Of a DNA stretch of 64,000 nucleotides, positions 24,475 through 33,370 are shown one piece after another. Numbering within the stretch: position 1 is the stretch's first letter; each line of letters opens with the position of its first letter. The translations under genes and the position numbers were made by a program. Source of the stretch: Antricoccus suffuscus (lineage in GTDB: Bacteria > Actinomycetota > Actinomycetes > Mycobacteriales > Antricoccaceae); contig NZ_PVUE01000018.1 of NCBI RefSeq assembly GCF_003003235.1, forward strand, positions 1 through 64,000, given 5' to 3'. The notes under the pieces were generated by a model. It was not told the origin of the DNA. It saw only the letters and a program-made list of their open reading frames with translations, and made no database searches.

Positions 24475-25376
24475 GCGTTGACTGCTTCCTTCTCGCGGTC
24501 GGCTATTTGCGTGAGGATTTCGTTGGTCAAGGCCAGGTAATCAGCGGCGAGGGCCGGCGCGGTCCCTGGGTTCGCTGGCTTTCGCCCTTCCCGTAGGGCC
24601 TTCCAGGGCGCCTCACCGGTCAGCTTTTCGCTGTATTCGTGGACCAGCTGTCCATCCCTGCGGGCTTTTTTGCCGGCTACCGAGGTCCGGATGATAGTAG
24701 AAAACATAGGCGCGATGTCCCCGAGCATGGTCGTAATATCGGCGGTGACGTCGCGCCGCAGGGCTGTTGCTGCGACCGATTCGTTAAACAGTGCGACTCC
24801 GAGCAGTTCCAACGCTGGGTTTGTTTCACCCGCTCGGACCATCTGTTCGGCGATCTCGCCCATTCCCTGCAGGCTAGCTGTATCGGACTGGGTGGGGATC
24901 ACGAGCCACCGCGCGGCTTCAAGTGCGGCCTGCTGCAATGCGGCTTCACCGGGTGGGCTGTCGATGACGACAAGGTCGTACCCTGTGCCGCTCAGATAGG
25001 CAGCAAGCGGTCCCGCGAGAGTATTGCCGTCATGTCGGCCGGCGGCGATTCGGCCGCTGATGACTGCTGCGACGTCGCTAAGGGCGCGACCGCCGATGAT
25101 GACATCGAGGTTTTGCCGCGCCTGTGGCGCGGTAACGGTCAGTGGCTGGCCAGACATAAGGGTTTGCGCGAGGCCTGCCCCGTCGTCATCTACTTCGCTT
25201 CCGCGGATGCCTAGTTCGTCGCGGATGTTTCCCTGTGGGTCGAGATCGATGAGTAGCACCGGATATCCCGAGCGCGCAGCAAGTCCGGCGACGTTTGCCG
25301 CGATCGCCGTCTTTCCCACCCCGCCTTTGCCGTTGCCTATCACGACGGTCCGGTCCAGCGCCCCGTAGTCAATCAT
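24471..25376 (-). CDS. parA: ParA-family partition ATPase
   Basis: This is a 301-residue P-loop ATPase. The deviant Walker A motif is KGGVGKT (residues ~16-22 after MIDYGALDRTVVIGNG), with LIDLDPQGN (Walker A') and DLVVIDSPPG (Walker B) following. It moves the replicon before cell division with its RHH partner encoded next. The ATG at 25376 begins the P-loop domain; the frame is open to 25583 but that part looks non-coding and carries repeats. There is no N-terminal HTH, so this is a type Ib-like ParA, where the RHH partner is usually the repressor. Confidence 0.9.
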   Translation of the reverse strand: MIDYGALDRTVVIGNGKGGVGKTAIAANVAGLAARSGYPVLLIDLDPQGNIRDELGIRGSEVDDDGAGLAQTLMSGQPLTVTAPQARQNLDVIIGGRALSDVAAVISGRIAAGRHDGNTLAGPLAAYLSGTGYDLVVIDSPPGEAALQQAALEAARWLVIPTQSDTASLQGMGEIAEQMVRAGETNPALELLGVALFNESVAATALRRDVTADITTMLGDIAPMFSTIIRTSVAGKKARRDGQLVHEYSEKLTGEAPWKALREGRKPANPGTAPALAADYLALTNEILTQIADREKEAVNA

Positions 25377-25397
25377 TGTTTCATCCAGTAGGTAGAA

Positions 25398-25516
25398 GTG
25401 TGGGCGTACATATGGCTCAGGATAAGTGCGACGCGGCGCGGGTATAGGGAGGCTGCGCGGCGTGTCTACGGTTGCACAGTTAGTTGTATGTGTACGGGTA
25501 TGTAAGTGTGGGCGTA
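25398..25516. promoter_or_regulatory. Candidate centromere/operator: GTGTGGGCGTA repeats
   Basis: The 11-mer GTGTGGGCGTA occurs at 25398-25408 and 25506-25516 in the same orientation. Related GGGTATG/GTATGTG words fill the intervening 100 bp. The position immediately upstream of parA suits a parS/operator for the RHH protein, or iterons for the Rep encoded next. Confidence 0.45.
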
Positions 25517-25539
25517 ATGGTGGGGGTATGCGTGTGATG

Positions 25540-26547
25540 TCAGGTCGGTGGGTGGTTAGTGTCCAGGCGTCCGAGAGCCGCAAGGAGCCAGCGGTTGGGA
25601 TCGCGGATCCACCGAGGAGTTACACGCCGTGCCTGCGCGTTGTCACGGTCCATCGCTGCGATGAGTTGTGACGGGCCTACGCCGGCGAGGGCGAATTTTG
25701 TCAGCTTCGGGAGCATTCGTCCAGGGGTGGCTCGGTTCCAGGTGCGAGAGAGCTTCTGGAGGCCGTCAAAAAGTGTTCGTGCGGCGGGATCGTAGTGTTT
25801 CCAGCGGGGCTTCCTTCGTGGTTGCTGCGGCGTAGCCGCTTCGTCACGCGGTAGGCGTGTAGATAAACCTCTATATCTTGAGGTAGAAGCTTTAAAAGAC
25901 TCGCTACGCGGGGACTGCCATGATGTGGGTCGAATTGGTTTTCTGGGCATCGTTAGCTGCCAGATGGACCGCCAGCGGTCGTGCTTGAGACCGACCGCGA
26001 GGATCAGGGCACGTTCTTCGTAGGTTGCTCTGCGACCCTGGAACCGCCGTGCGGCGATGCCGAGGTCTTGCAGCGCGCCGAGGGCGCGGTAGAAGGTTCG
26101 TTCGCTGATGCGGGGGGCTTTGGCTGCCGCGTTGTCGAGGCCGGCCATGAACACCCCATTCTTGCGGGCGAGGGCAGCGAGAGTAATCGCAGTGGCGATG
26201 GCCGCTTGGGGAGAGACTCGGCGTGCTGCGAGGATCTCAGGCCGGCTGGTGATCTGTGATCGAGCGTGCGCGAGCCACTGTTGGCCGGACAGGTAGCCAT
26301 ACCCATCGGCGTGGGTCGGTTGAGGATCAACCATGGGCAGGTCGGTGTACAGGTCGTGGGCGAGCTGGTGACGTTCAGCCTCAATGTCGTCGACCGAGTC
26401 GATCAGATTCGCGATAGCTTCGAGCTCGTCGAGGGAGCTCGTTGCCGGTATTTCGGGTACCCGTGGCCGGATGACGCCGAACTGTTCGGTGAAGATTTGG
26501 TCGATGCGCTCATCGGTAAGAAGATGCGAAGCGGTCGCGCTACTCAA
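25540..26547 (-). CDS. Putative plasmid replication initiator
   Basis: This is a soluble basic protein (335 residues from the TTG start). The middle holds a winged-helix-like region (AIATAITLAALARKNG, ISERTFYRALGALQDLGIAARRF), and the C-terminal third is rich in Arg and Trp. Its position next to parA, and its Rep-like HTH, suggest replication initiation in an actinobacterial plasmid, but I do not recognise a named Rep family. The frame is open to 26652; I prefer the TTG at 26547 because GGAG is 8 nt upstream and a hairpin lies in between. Confidence 0.5.
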   Translation of the reverse strand: MSSATASHLLTDERIDQIFTEQFGVIRPRVPEIPATSSLDELEAIANLIDSVDDIEAERHQLAHDLYTDLPMVDPQPTHADGYGYLSGQQWLAHARSQITSRPEILAARRVSPQAAIATAITLAALARKNGVFMAGLDNAAAKAPRISERTFYRALGALQDLGIAARRFQGRRATYEERALILAVGLKHDRWRSIWQLTMPRKPIRPTSWQSPRSESFKASTSRYRGLSTRLPRDEAATPQQPRRKPRWKHYDPAARTLFDGLQKLSRTWNRATPGRMLPKLTKFALAGVGPSQLIAAMDRDNAQARRVTPRWIRDPNRWLLAALGRLDTNHPPT

Positions 26548-26568
26548 AGTGGTGACTCCATAAGAAGG

Positions 26569-26594
26569 ATTCCCAACCGTCAAAGAGTGGGAAT
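26569..26594. promoter_or_regulatory. Inverted repeat in the rep leader
   Basis: ATTCCCA (26569-26575) and TGGGAAT (26588-26594) are perfect 7-bp arms with a 12-bp spacer, 22 bp before the proposed rep start. It could be an operator or a translational control hairpin. Confidence 0.45.
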
Positions 26595-26748
26595 GCTGTG
26601 GAGTCTGCGCAGGAGCGCACTCATCGAAAAATGGGTGCGCAGGACCAGCCACGACACGCGAGAGTGGTTTATCGATACGTGTGGCCAGGCTGCGGAGCAG
26701 TGAGGTACGCTCTACGCAGACGAAGTGATCGTTTATGTGCGATCCGTG

Positions 26749-26793
26749 AGCCGCCCGGTCTTCCAGGACTTTTAGGGGCGGCTTTCGTCTTTT
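26749..26793 (+). terminator. Strong + strand rho-independent terminator opposite the rep leader
   Basis: AGCCGCCC pairs with GGGCGGCT (8 bp, ~17-nt loop) and is followed by TTCGTCTTTTCT. No + strand gene precedes it, so it may end a short antisense transcript that starts within the rep leader (about 26560-26700). Confidence 0.55.
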
Positions 26794-26878
26794 CTGGGCT
26801 TGTTACGCCTCAGCGACGAATGTGCACGGCGAGGCAGGGGAGTGGTCACCGCTTAGCCTCGGCTCTTGTTGCTTCGTC

Positions 26879-27112
26879 TTAGCCGGTCATCGGGAGTTCC
26901 TGGTTGTTGTCACACTTGTTGCTGTGGTAGATCTTCGGCAATTCGGCCACGTCATAGTCCTCGATAGCCGCTGCTATTAGCCGCACGGCTACCTCGCCCT
27001 TAGGGATTCCCAGGGTCTTCCCGATAGCGATCAGTTGCTCGTTGAGTTCTATTGGGACACGGGCAGGAATCAGTACACGCGGGCCAAAGCTGGGACGTCC
27101 TGTGTGGCTCAT
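26879..27112 (-). CDS. Small RHH-like DNA-binding protein
   Basis: This 77-residue protein has a short beta strand (RVLIPARVP) followed by two helices (IELNEQLIAIGKTLG, GEVAVRLIAAAIEDY), the ribbon-helix-helix pattern of CopG-type repressors. It is encoded 53 bp after the MinD-like ATPase on the same strand, so it may be that ATPase's partner or a copy-number regulator. The ATG at 27112 begins the conserved part; the frame is open to 27166. Confidence 0.6.
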   Translation of the reverse strand: MSHTGRPSFGPRVLIPARVPIELNEQLIAIGKTLGIPKGEVAVRLIAAAIEDYDVAELPKIYHSNKCDNNQELPMTG

Positions 27113-27165
27113 GGGGCAAACTTTAGTTTCTGTAACAGATGCGATGTTCGTGCCACGCCGGGACA

Positions 27166-28392
27166 TCAGCGGAAATCTTCCGCGACCGCTGCACTGATCT
27201 GCAGGTACGCCTGTCTCGTGGCCTCATCGAGGCGGTCGAGGGTGACGGCGGCGCCGTCGGCGACTGCCTGGTCGCGCGGCACGGTGACGACCGTGGCCGC
27301 GAGGGAGCCGAGCAGTTGCTCGATCGCGTCGGTATTGACTTGCCGCGACACCTCCGCGGTCGCGGTCAGTACGACGACCGCGTTGCGGGCGAGCCGCTCG
27401 TAACCGTTGGTCGCGAGCCAGCGCAGGGTCCGTTCGGCGCGTTTCGCTCCGCTGACGGCGTACCCTCCGGCGATCACGACTTGGTCGGCGTTGGACAGGA
27501 TCCCGACCATCGACGGGTGCGTGACGCCCGTTCCGCAGTCGACGAGGATGACGTTGAAGTAGTGCTGCAGCGTGCGTAGCGCGCTGGTGAAGTCCTCGGC
27601 CGACAGGCTCTCGCTGATCGTCGGTTCCTGATCCCCAGCCAGGACGGTCAGCCGCCCGGCGATCGAGGTATAACGGCTGAGGTCGGTCATGCCAGTAATG
27701 TCATCAAGCCGATCGGCGAGATCGGTCAGGGTGGCAGGAGCCTCACCGGGACAGGTCCGCTCGTATAGGTCACCGGCATCGGGGTTCGCGTCGATCGCGA
27801 TCACCCGGTCGCCACGATGCTGCGCAAGCGTGAGCCCGACTCCGACGGTGGTACTGGTTTTCCCGATGCCGCCTTTGAGACACATCACCGCGATCGTGTA
27901 CGGCTTAGTGGCGCGGGTCTGCGCCTGTTCGATGAGCTGGTCGTGACGTCGTTCGGTGGCGCTGAGACCGGGATTGATCGCGCCGCCGGTGAGGCTGTGG
28001 ACTGTCCTGCGCCAGCCCTTAGAGGGGACTGGCTTCGTCGGCCGAATGAACGACGTGAAGTCGGTCGCGGTGGGGGAGTGCGGTGCAGGAAAACCACCTG
28101 GTACCTCGGGCGATGGAGCCTGCGGCGTAGGCGAAGTCGGCGGTCGTGGTGCCTGGCGTGGAGCCGCGGCCGGGGCGTGGAGGAGGGTGACCTGCCCGTC
28201 GGCGGTGACGAGCATCTGATCGGTCGTGCCTTGCACGTGATCGTGCGCGGTCAGCGAGACGGGTTCGCCTTCGGAGGCCGCGCGTACCGCTACTTGATCG
28301 AGAACCAGCTGGTAGATGTTCTGCGCGCCGGACGCCGTCACCGGTCGAGCGTCCACGCTCGCGGTGCCCGCGTCGAAGATGATCGCTTCCAT
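27166..28392 (-). CDS. MinD/ParA-like ATPase with N-terminal extension
   Basis: This 408-residue protein has a ~70-residue N-terminal domain and a Pro-rich linker (about 80-115) ahead of a MinD-type ATPase. The P-loop is KGGIGKTS, with IAIDANPDAGDL and VILVDCGTG as the Walker A'/B regions. Such long-linker MinD-like proteins occur next to actinobacterial conjugation and ESX loci, where they are thought to position or regulate the export machine. It is encoded between a small RHH gene and a repressor gene, just upstream of the T4SS operon on the opposite strand. Its role is inferred. Confidence 0.78.
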   Translation of the reverse strand: MEAIIFDAGTASVDARPVTASGAQNIYQLVLDQVAVRAASEGEPVSLTAHDHVQGTTDQMLVTADGQVTLLHAPAAAPRQAPRPPTSPTPQAPSPEVPGGFPAPHSPTATDFTSFIRPTKPVPSKGWRRTVHSLTGGAINPGLSATERRHDQLIEQAQTRATKPYTIAVMCLKGGIGKTSTTVGVGLTLAQHRGDRVIAIDANPDAGDLYERTCPGEAPATLTDLADRLDDITGMTDLSRYTSIAGRLTVLAGDQEPTISESLSAEDFTSALRTLQHYFNVILVDCGTGVTHPSMVGILSNADQVVIAGGYAVSGAKRAERTLRWLATNGYERLARNAVVVLTATAEVSRQVNTDAIEQLLGSLAATVVTVPRDQAVADGAAVTLDRLDEATRQAYLQISAAVAEDFR

Positions 28393-28425
28393 TGCTTGAC
28401 TGGCCCCTTGCCGTACTCGCACAGA

Positions 28426-28887
28426 TCAGGTCTGTTCGTTGTGTCGGTAACTATGTAGCCGCTGGTTCGCGGTCGTGACGTCGTCCGCGGCAATCCCATA
28501 GGCGCCGGCGATCGTCTGCGCCTCGATCGTGGTGGCCACTCGTACGCCACGTTCGATTTCCCGGAGCCGATGCCACGGCAGGCCTGTCGCGCCGGCTGCC
28601 TCGCGTTGACTGAGGCCAGCGCGTCTGCGGTAGTCCGCTAACGCGTCCAGTGCGTCCTCCGCCTCGAGCAGTAGTTCGCTGCGCGAGATGTTCAGCACCC
28701 GGAGTAACAGGGCAAACGTGTTCGGCATCGGATTTCCCCGCCCGGTCTCCCAGTTACGCACCGTGTTGGTCGCAACGTTCAGCTTGATGGCGAGATCTTC
28801 CTGAGTCAGGCCGCGTGCGATGCGTGCCTGGGTCAGGGCGTCTCGGTCGAGGCCGGTGACGGCGTATCGGGGCATGCTGCCCATCAT
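28426..28887 (-). CDS. Two-HTH XRE-family repressor
   Basis: This 153-residue protein has two successive XRE helix-turn-helix units: one near residues 15-70 (LTQEDLAIKLNVATNTVRNWETGRG) and one near 85-125 (LSQREAAGATGLPWHRLREIERG). It is divergent from the T4SS operon, with a 255-bp gap between starts, a good position to repress conjugation genes and its own operon. The ATGATG start at 28887 follows a GAGAGGGGG site. Confidence 0.8.
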   Translation of the reverse strand: MMGSMPRYAVTGLDRDALTQARIARGLTQEDLAIKLNVATNTVRNWETGRGNPMPNTFALLLRVLNISRSELLLEAEDALDALADYRRRAGLSQREAAGATGLPWHRLREIERGVRVATTIEAQTIAGAYGIAADDVTTANQRLHSYRHNEQT

Positions 28888-29030
28888 GTCAGGACCGCCC
28901 CCTCTCGTACGCACATCAACGTGCGGCAATGTTTATCTATCGTCAATGATTACTACTCAATTTCCTGTTGTCAACTAGCGTGTCTATATGTACTGTTTGA
29001 GTGTAGTTCGAGAACGCGCAGGTCGTGGAC

Positions 29031-29039
29031 TTATCCACA
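29031..29039 (+). promoter_or_regulatory. Consensus DnaA box in the divergent control region
   Basis: TTATCCACA matches the DnaA consensus exactly, between the repressor gene and the T4SS operon. A single 9-mer may be chance. Confidence 0.35.
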
Positions 29040-29142
29040 GCGTTGGAGGGCCGTCAACCGTTTGTCGCAGCAGTGTGATTGAGTGCAGAACATACGGGGA
29101 CTGAACAGAAATTAAGAGCACGCGAGGTTTGGAGGTTCCCGT

Positions 29143-30249
29143 ATGACGGCGTGGAGGCGCATCCTCGGCTTCGAGTCGGGCGGCTCATCGCCATCTGCAC
29201 ATCAGGGCGACTCACGGAGCCCGTGGCAGACCGCCTCGAGCGGATCGGCATCTACCGACGATGTGTTCGCGGGGTTCGCGAAGGCGAAACGGCGCCGCGG
29301 CGGGCACACCGCGTGGGTATGGCTACGCAACATCGCCATCGCCCTGGTGGTGCTGGCCGGTATCAATCAGCTCGTCATCCACCCACTGCGTGATCTGTTC
29401 GGCGGCCAGGAGAAAGCCGCATCGAAGCAGACCACCGTCGATCTCGCCGCGGCCGGCGGTCTCGCCGCCGGGTTCGCGACTGACTACCTCTCCTACGGCG
29501 GGCCGGAATACAACCCGCAACGGCAGGCCGCCCTCAAGCAGTGGGTGGTGCCCGGCGCGGACGCGGCGGTCAGTACCGCGACCTGGACGGGGGAGTCGGT
29601 GCTGCGGGCCGATAGCCCGGTGGTGGAGGCCAGCCGCGCGGTTGGTGAGCATTCCGCGGCGATCGCGGTCCTAGTTCGAGTGCAGGCCTACGTCCCGAAC
29701 GGCGGTCCGACCTCGACGACCTCCGGGCCAGCGCCATCGAAAGGCGCCGCGCCGGCATTCGTGCCGCCGGTACCGAATAACTACAAGCCCGCGGCGGCGG
29801 TATGGCTGCGGCTGATCGTGCCGATCACGACCGCCGACGCGCGGCTGGTGGTCGCGGCCAGTGGTCCGGTGTTCAGCGCCGACAGCGTTGTCCCGGTCAC
29901 CGGTCCAGGTACCGATACCGACTCGGCGGCCGCGGGGCGGCTGGAGGCGTCCGCGTTGAAGATCTTCGCCTCCTACGCGACCGGTGACCTGCAGTACATC
30001 ACCGCTCCCGGCACGCACCTGGCCGGGATGAGCGGTCAGCTCACCCCGACCGACATCAGCGATGTCGACGTGAAAACCGGCATCGATAACACCGATGAGC
30101 GTGCCGCGTCGGTGACCGTGATGTGGCAGCTGACCGGTGTTGATGCCTTCATCGAGCAGACCTACGGGCTGCTGTTGTCCAAATTGTCCACCGCTCCGGT
30201 ACTGAACCGGATCGGCGTATTGACCCCCTCAGTACCCGAAGGAAAGTGA
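29143..30249 (+). CDS. TcpC/VirB8-like conjugation protein
   Basis: This first gene of the T4SS operon encodes 368 residues: a cytosolic N-terminus (~1-58), one transmembrane helix (NIAIALVVLAGINQLVI) and two exocytoplasmic NTF2-like domains separated by a Pro/Thr/Ser linker (about 190-210). That is the TcpC architecture of Gram-positive conjugation systems. TcpC is a VirB8-like scaffold at the membrane. GGAGG sits 7 nt before the ATG. Confidence 0.85.
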   Translation: MTAWRRILGFESGGSSPSAHQGDSRSPWQTASSGSASTDDVFAGFAKAKRRRGGHTAWVWLRNIAIALVVLAGINQLVIHPLRDLFGGQEKAASKQTTVDLAAAGGLAAGFATDYLSYGGPEYNPQRQAALKQWVVPGADAAVSTATWTGESVLRADSPVVEASRAVGEHSAAIAVLVRVQAYVPNGGPTSTTSGPAPSKGAAPAFVPPVPNNYKPAAAVWLRLIVPITTADARLVVAASGPVFSADSVVPVTGPGTDTDSAAAGRLEASALKIFASYATGDLQYITAPGTHLAGMSGQLTPTDISDVDVKTGIDNTDERAASVTVMWQLTGVDAFIEQTYGLLLSKLSTAPVLNRIGVLTPSVPEGK

Positions 30250-30254
30250 CCGCC

Positions 30255-30530
30255 ATGCGCACCGTGAACTACCTGGCCACCGAAGCCCTCTTCAGCGACG
30301 TGCTGGCGGCGGGGATCAACCTCGACTCACTGAAGAATCTGGTGATCAAGGTGCTCGGCACCGTGCTGATCATCATTCTGCTGGTGCGGATCATGAACGC
30401 CTACGCCAAACGGCAGTGGGGCGAGATCGTCGCCGAGGTGATCGGCGTGATCGTGGTCGGGTTCTTCGTGTGGACCCCGGACACCGCGATCGGCCTGCTG
30501 CAAGACATCACTAGCTCGATCTTCGGCTGA
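30255..30530 (+). CDS. Small two-TM conjugation protein (TcpD-like)
   Basis: This protein is about 91 residues with two hydrophobic helices (VIKVLGTVLIIILLVRIM and EIVAEVIGVIVVGFFVW). Size, position between TcpC and TcpE, and topology match the small TcpD/pilin-like membrane components of actinobacterial T4SS. The ATG at 30255 was chosen; a GTG at 30246 overlaps the upstream stop and is the alternative. Confidence 0.7.
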   Translation: MRTVNYLATEALFSDVLAAGINLDSLKNLVIKVLGTVLIIILLVRIMNAYAKRQWGEIVAEVIGVIVVGFFVWTPDTAIGLLQDITSSIFG

Positions 30531-30539
30531 GGCCCGGTC

Positions 30540-30929
30540 ATGACGCTGCCATTACCGACTGATACCGCGCATGTGCGGATCGAGTCCCGCCAGTACCGGC
30601 TCTTCAACTTCGACCTGGGCGAGGGGATCCGCCGCTCCAGCATGAAAGTCGCGACGCTGATCTTCACCCCGTGGCTAATCGTGATGGGCGTGATCGGAGT
30701 GTCGCTACTTCAGATGCCGTACCTGTGGTTCGGTCCGCCGGCGATCGCGACCTGGCTCGCGGTCAGCCGCGACGATTCGGGCCGGGTCCGGCTGCGGTCC
30801 TGGCTCGATGCCGCCGCGTACCGGCTCAACCGCTCTGACCGCCTGATCCTCAACGCCGACACCGCGCGGCCGGACAACGGCGCCCAGCAGATCCCGGTCG
30901 AGTTCGCCGTGGTGGAGGTACAAGCATGA
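30540..30929 (+). CDS. TcpE/PrgI-like conjugation membrane protein
   Basis: This 129-residue protein has two adjacent hydrophobic stretches after residue ~38 and a conserved cytosolic tail SRDDSGRVRLRSWLDAAAYR, typical of TcpE/PrgI-like (VirB3-class) proteins that recruit the VirB4 ATPase encoded immediately after. Its stop overlaps the VirB4 gene start by 4 bases. Confidence 0.82.
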   Translation: MTLPLPTDTAHVRIESRQYRLFNFDLGEGIRRSSMKVATLIFTPWLIVMGVIGVSLLQMPYLWFGPPAIATWLAVSRDDSGRVRLRSWLDAAAYRLNRSDRLILNADTARPDNGAQQIPVEFAVVEVQA

Positions 30930-33370
30930 ACCTGTTCAAGAGCCTGCGCCGGGACTCCGGGCCGCTGTCGACACCGTCGGTGATCGCAGGCGGCATGACC
31001 GCGGGCGATCACGGCGTGTGGGCGTGGTGCGTGATCCCGACCCGCTCCACCGACGAACTGGCCAGCGCGACCCTGTTCGATCTGACTCTGACCGGCGCGA
31101 ACGAACTGAGACAGGCCCTGCCCAAGGGGGTGCAGTTCCACATCAAGATCCAGTGGGGCACGTACTCCGGCCCGGAACACGTGCGCACTCAGTTGGCGCA
31201 CTGGGGCGGTAACCCGCCGCCGGGGGTGCGTGAGCACATCGAGTTGCAGGGCGCGCGGATCGAGCATGGCAACTTCCCGCGGCGGCAGGTCCTGCTCGGT
31301 GTACGCGTCGATGAGGAGGCGACCACGATGGGCGCGGTCGCGCTGCGGGCCGGGACCGATCCGATCAAGGGCGCCAGCAGGCAGATGAAGCAGTACGTCA
31401 CCCGCGCCGCGGCGTGGCACGACCGGCTGCGCGGGACGACGTTCGCGGCCCGACCGGCCAGCGTGCACGAGATCGCGTGGTCGCTGCGTCACGACCTGCA
31501 CCGCACCGTGGACTGGCTGCCACCGGGCCCGCTTGCCGGGCCGGGGGAGACCGCGCGGCTGCGCGCGGGCGAGGTGCTGGTGCAGTCCGATCACGTGCAG
31601 GTCCACACCGACTCCGGTGTGCGGTACATGCGGTGCCTGACCCCGACACAGACCGGGTTCCCGACCATGGATCTCGCGCTGCCGGGCGGGGAGTGGCTAC
31701 GCGACCTGCTGCTGCGCGATACCGACGATTCGGCGGCGCGGCAGTACCCGCTCGAAGTGTCGATCCGCGGGGTGAACCTGCCGCCGGCGGTCGCGACGAA
31801 GAAGATGACCGAAGCTCTCTCACTGCTCAAAGAGCAGGGCCGGGAAGCCTCGAAGGGCCTGGCCGAGGAGATGCCCGACGCCCTGGAGGAATCGCGCGCG
31901 GTGCTACGGACCCGGGTCAGTGAGGTCTCCCGCGGGCAGGCCTCGATGATCGAGGACACGCCGGTGTGGCTGGTGGAGGCCGACACAAAAGAGGACCTGG
32001 ACTCGCGGACCACGGCCGCGATCGACTACTACGCCGGGATGCAGATCCAGCTGTGGCCGGCGCCGAACCTGCAAGGGGAACTGTGGCGCTCCACCGTGCT
32101 GGGCGACTACTCGCGGGTGCACGATTTCACGCAGCTGCGCCCGATGAGCACCCTGATCGGGGGCTGGTTTCACGGCGGGTCCGCGCTCGGTCAGGTGGAT
32201 GGGCCGTACTTGGCGGCGAATATCGGCTCGACGCCGGCGCCGTTCCGGCTGCGGGTGACTGACGCCGCGTTGGAGGGTGATCCGGTGACGAGCGTGTTCC
32301 TCGGCTCATCGGGTGCGGGAAAGAGCACCGCGGTGATGCTGGTGTCCCTCGCTGAGGCGATCTACGGCTCCTGGGTGATGCTGCTGGATCTCAAAGGCGA
32401 CCTGGGCGGCTTGCCGAGGGTCGCGCGGCAGTTCGGTGTTCCCACGCACGAGGTCTCCACCGCGGCCGCCGCGTCGGGGTCGATGTGCCCGTTCCGGTAC
32501 GTCCCGGACGGTAAGGACGCGGCCGGGATCTGCCTGGACCTGTTGCAGCTGATGCTGCGCAAAAGCGTCGCGGACGCGTCCGAGCCGATTCTGCGCCGCG
32601 CGACCAACGACATCGCCGCGCTGCCGAATCCGCAGCACCGCTCCACGTGGTCGGTGATTCAAAGCCTCCTCGTCTCGGCCGATCCGGCCACGCGGCGGCT
32701 CGGGGAGGAGTTAGCGGAGGTCGCGAAAGATCCGCTGGTGATGCCGGTCGCCGGTCCACCGGACCCGGACGCGGCGTCGCTGCCGATCCGTCCTGGCCTG
32801 GTGTATATGACGTTTGCAGGCATGTCCTGGCCCGAGAGGGACGCGGCGCGGGAGGACTGGACGCCTTCGAATCGGATGACGATGATGCTGACCCGCGCGA
32901 CGTTCGCGTACTCGACGTACATGAGTGGCCGGGTCCGCGGGATCCCGAAGGTGATCGCGCTGCCCGAGCTGCACCTGCTCACCGGATACGACGTAGGCCG
33001 CTCGATGGTGAAACAGACCGCCCTGATGGGTCGCGCGCTGGACACCTCGCTGCTGCTCGATACGCAGGCCTGCGCGGAACTGGCCAGTATCGAGGGCCTG
33101 GAAGACCAGATCACCACGGTGTGCGCGTTCCGGGTCCGGACCGACGCCGAGGCAGTAGCGCAAGCGCGGATGCTCGGCCTGGAACCGGATCCCGGCGTGC
33201 TGGCACGGCAGAAGTCCTGGGGCAAAGGCCAATGCGAGGTGAAGGACCGGTGGGGTCAGATCGCGCCGGTGCAGTTCGACTATCTCAGCGGCCTGATCCA
33301 GCAGGAGCTGAGCACGACGCAGAAACGGACCGGCCCAGACGAGGCCACTGAGCAGATGGAGGTCGCGTGA
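30926..33370 (+). CDS. VirB4-like conjugation ATPase
   Basis: This 814-residue ATPase powers assembly and transfer. The Walker A motif GSSGAGKST is at about residues 461-469, with MLLDLKGDLGG following. A C-terminal Gln-rich RecA-like motif region (TQACAELASIEGLEDQITTV, about 708-727) completes the HerA/VirB4 fold. The N-terminal 400 residues are the VirB4-specific domain that contacts the membrane proteins encoded upstream. No frameshift is seen. Confidence 0.92.
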   Translation: MNLFKSLRRDSGPLSTPSVIAGGMTAGDHGVWAWCVIPTRSTDELASATLFDLTLTGANELRQALPKGVQFHIKIQWGTYSGPEHVRTQLAHWGGNPPPGVREHIELQGARIEHGNFPRRQVLLGVRVDEEATTMGAVALRAGTDPIKGASRQMKQYVTRAAAWHDRLRGTTFAARPASVHEIAWSLRHDLHRTVDWLPPGPLAGPGETARLRAGEVLVQSDHVQVHTDSGVRYMRCLTPTQTGFPTMDLALPGGEWLRDLLLRDTDDSAARQYPLEVSIRGVNLPPAVATKKMTEALSLLKEQGREASKGLAEEMPDALEESRAVLRTRVSEVSRGQASMIEDTPVWLVEADTKEDLDSRTTAAIDYYAGMQIQLWPAPNLQGELWRSTVLGDYSRVHDFTQLRPMSTLIGGWFHGGSALGQVDGPYLAANIGSTPAPFRLRVTDAALEGDPVTSVFLGSSGAGKSTAVMLVSLAEAIYGSWVMLLDLKGDLGGLPRVARQFGVPTHEVSTAAAASGSMCPFRYVPDGKDAAGICLDLLQLMLRKSVADASEPILRRATNDIAALPNPQHRSTWSVIQSLLVSADPATRRLGEELAEVAKDPLVMPVAGPPDPDAASLPIRPGLVYMTFAGMSWPERDAAREDWTPSNRMTMMLTRATFAYSTYMSGRVRGIPKVIALPELHLLTGYDVGRSMVKQTALMGRALDTSLLLDTQACAELASIEGLEDQITTVCAFRVRTDAEAVAQARMLGLEPDPGVLARQKSWGKGQCEVKDRWGQIAPVQFDYLSGLIQQELSTTQKRTGPDEATEQMEVA

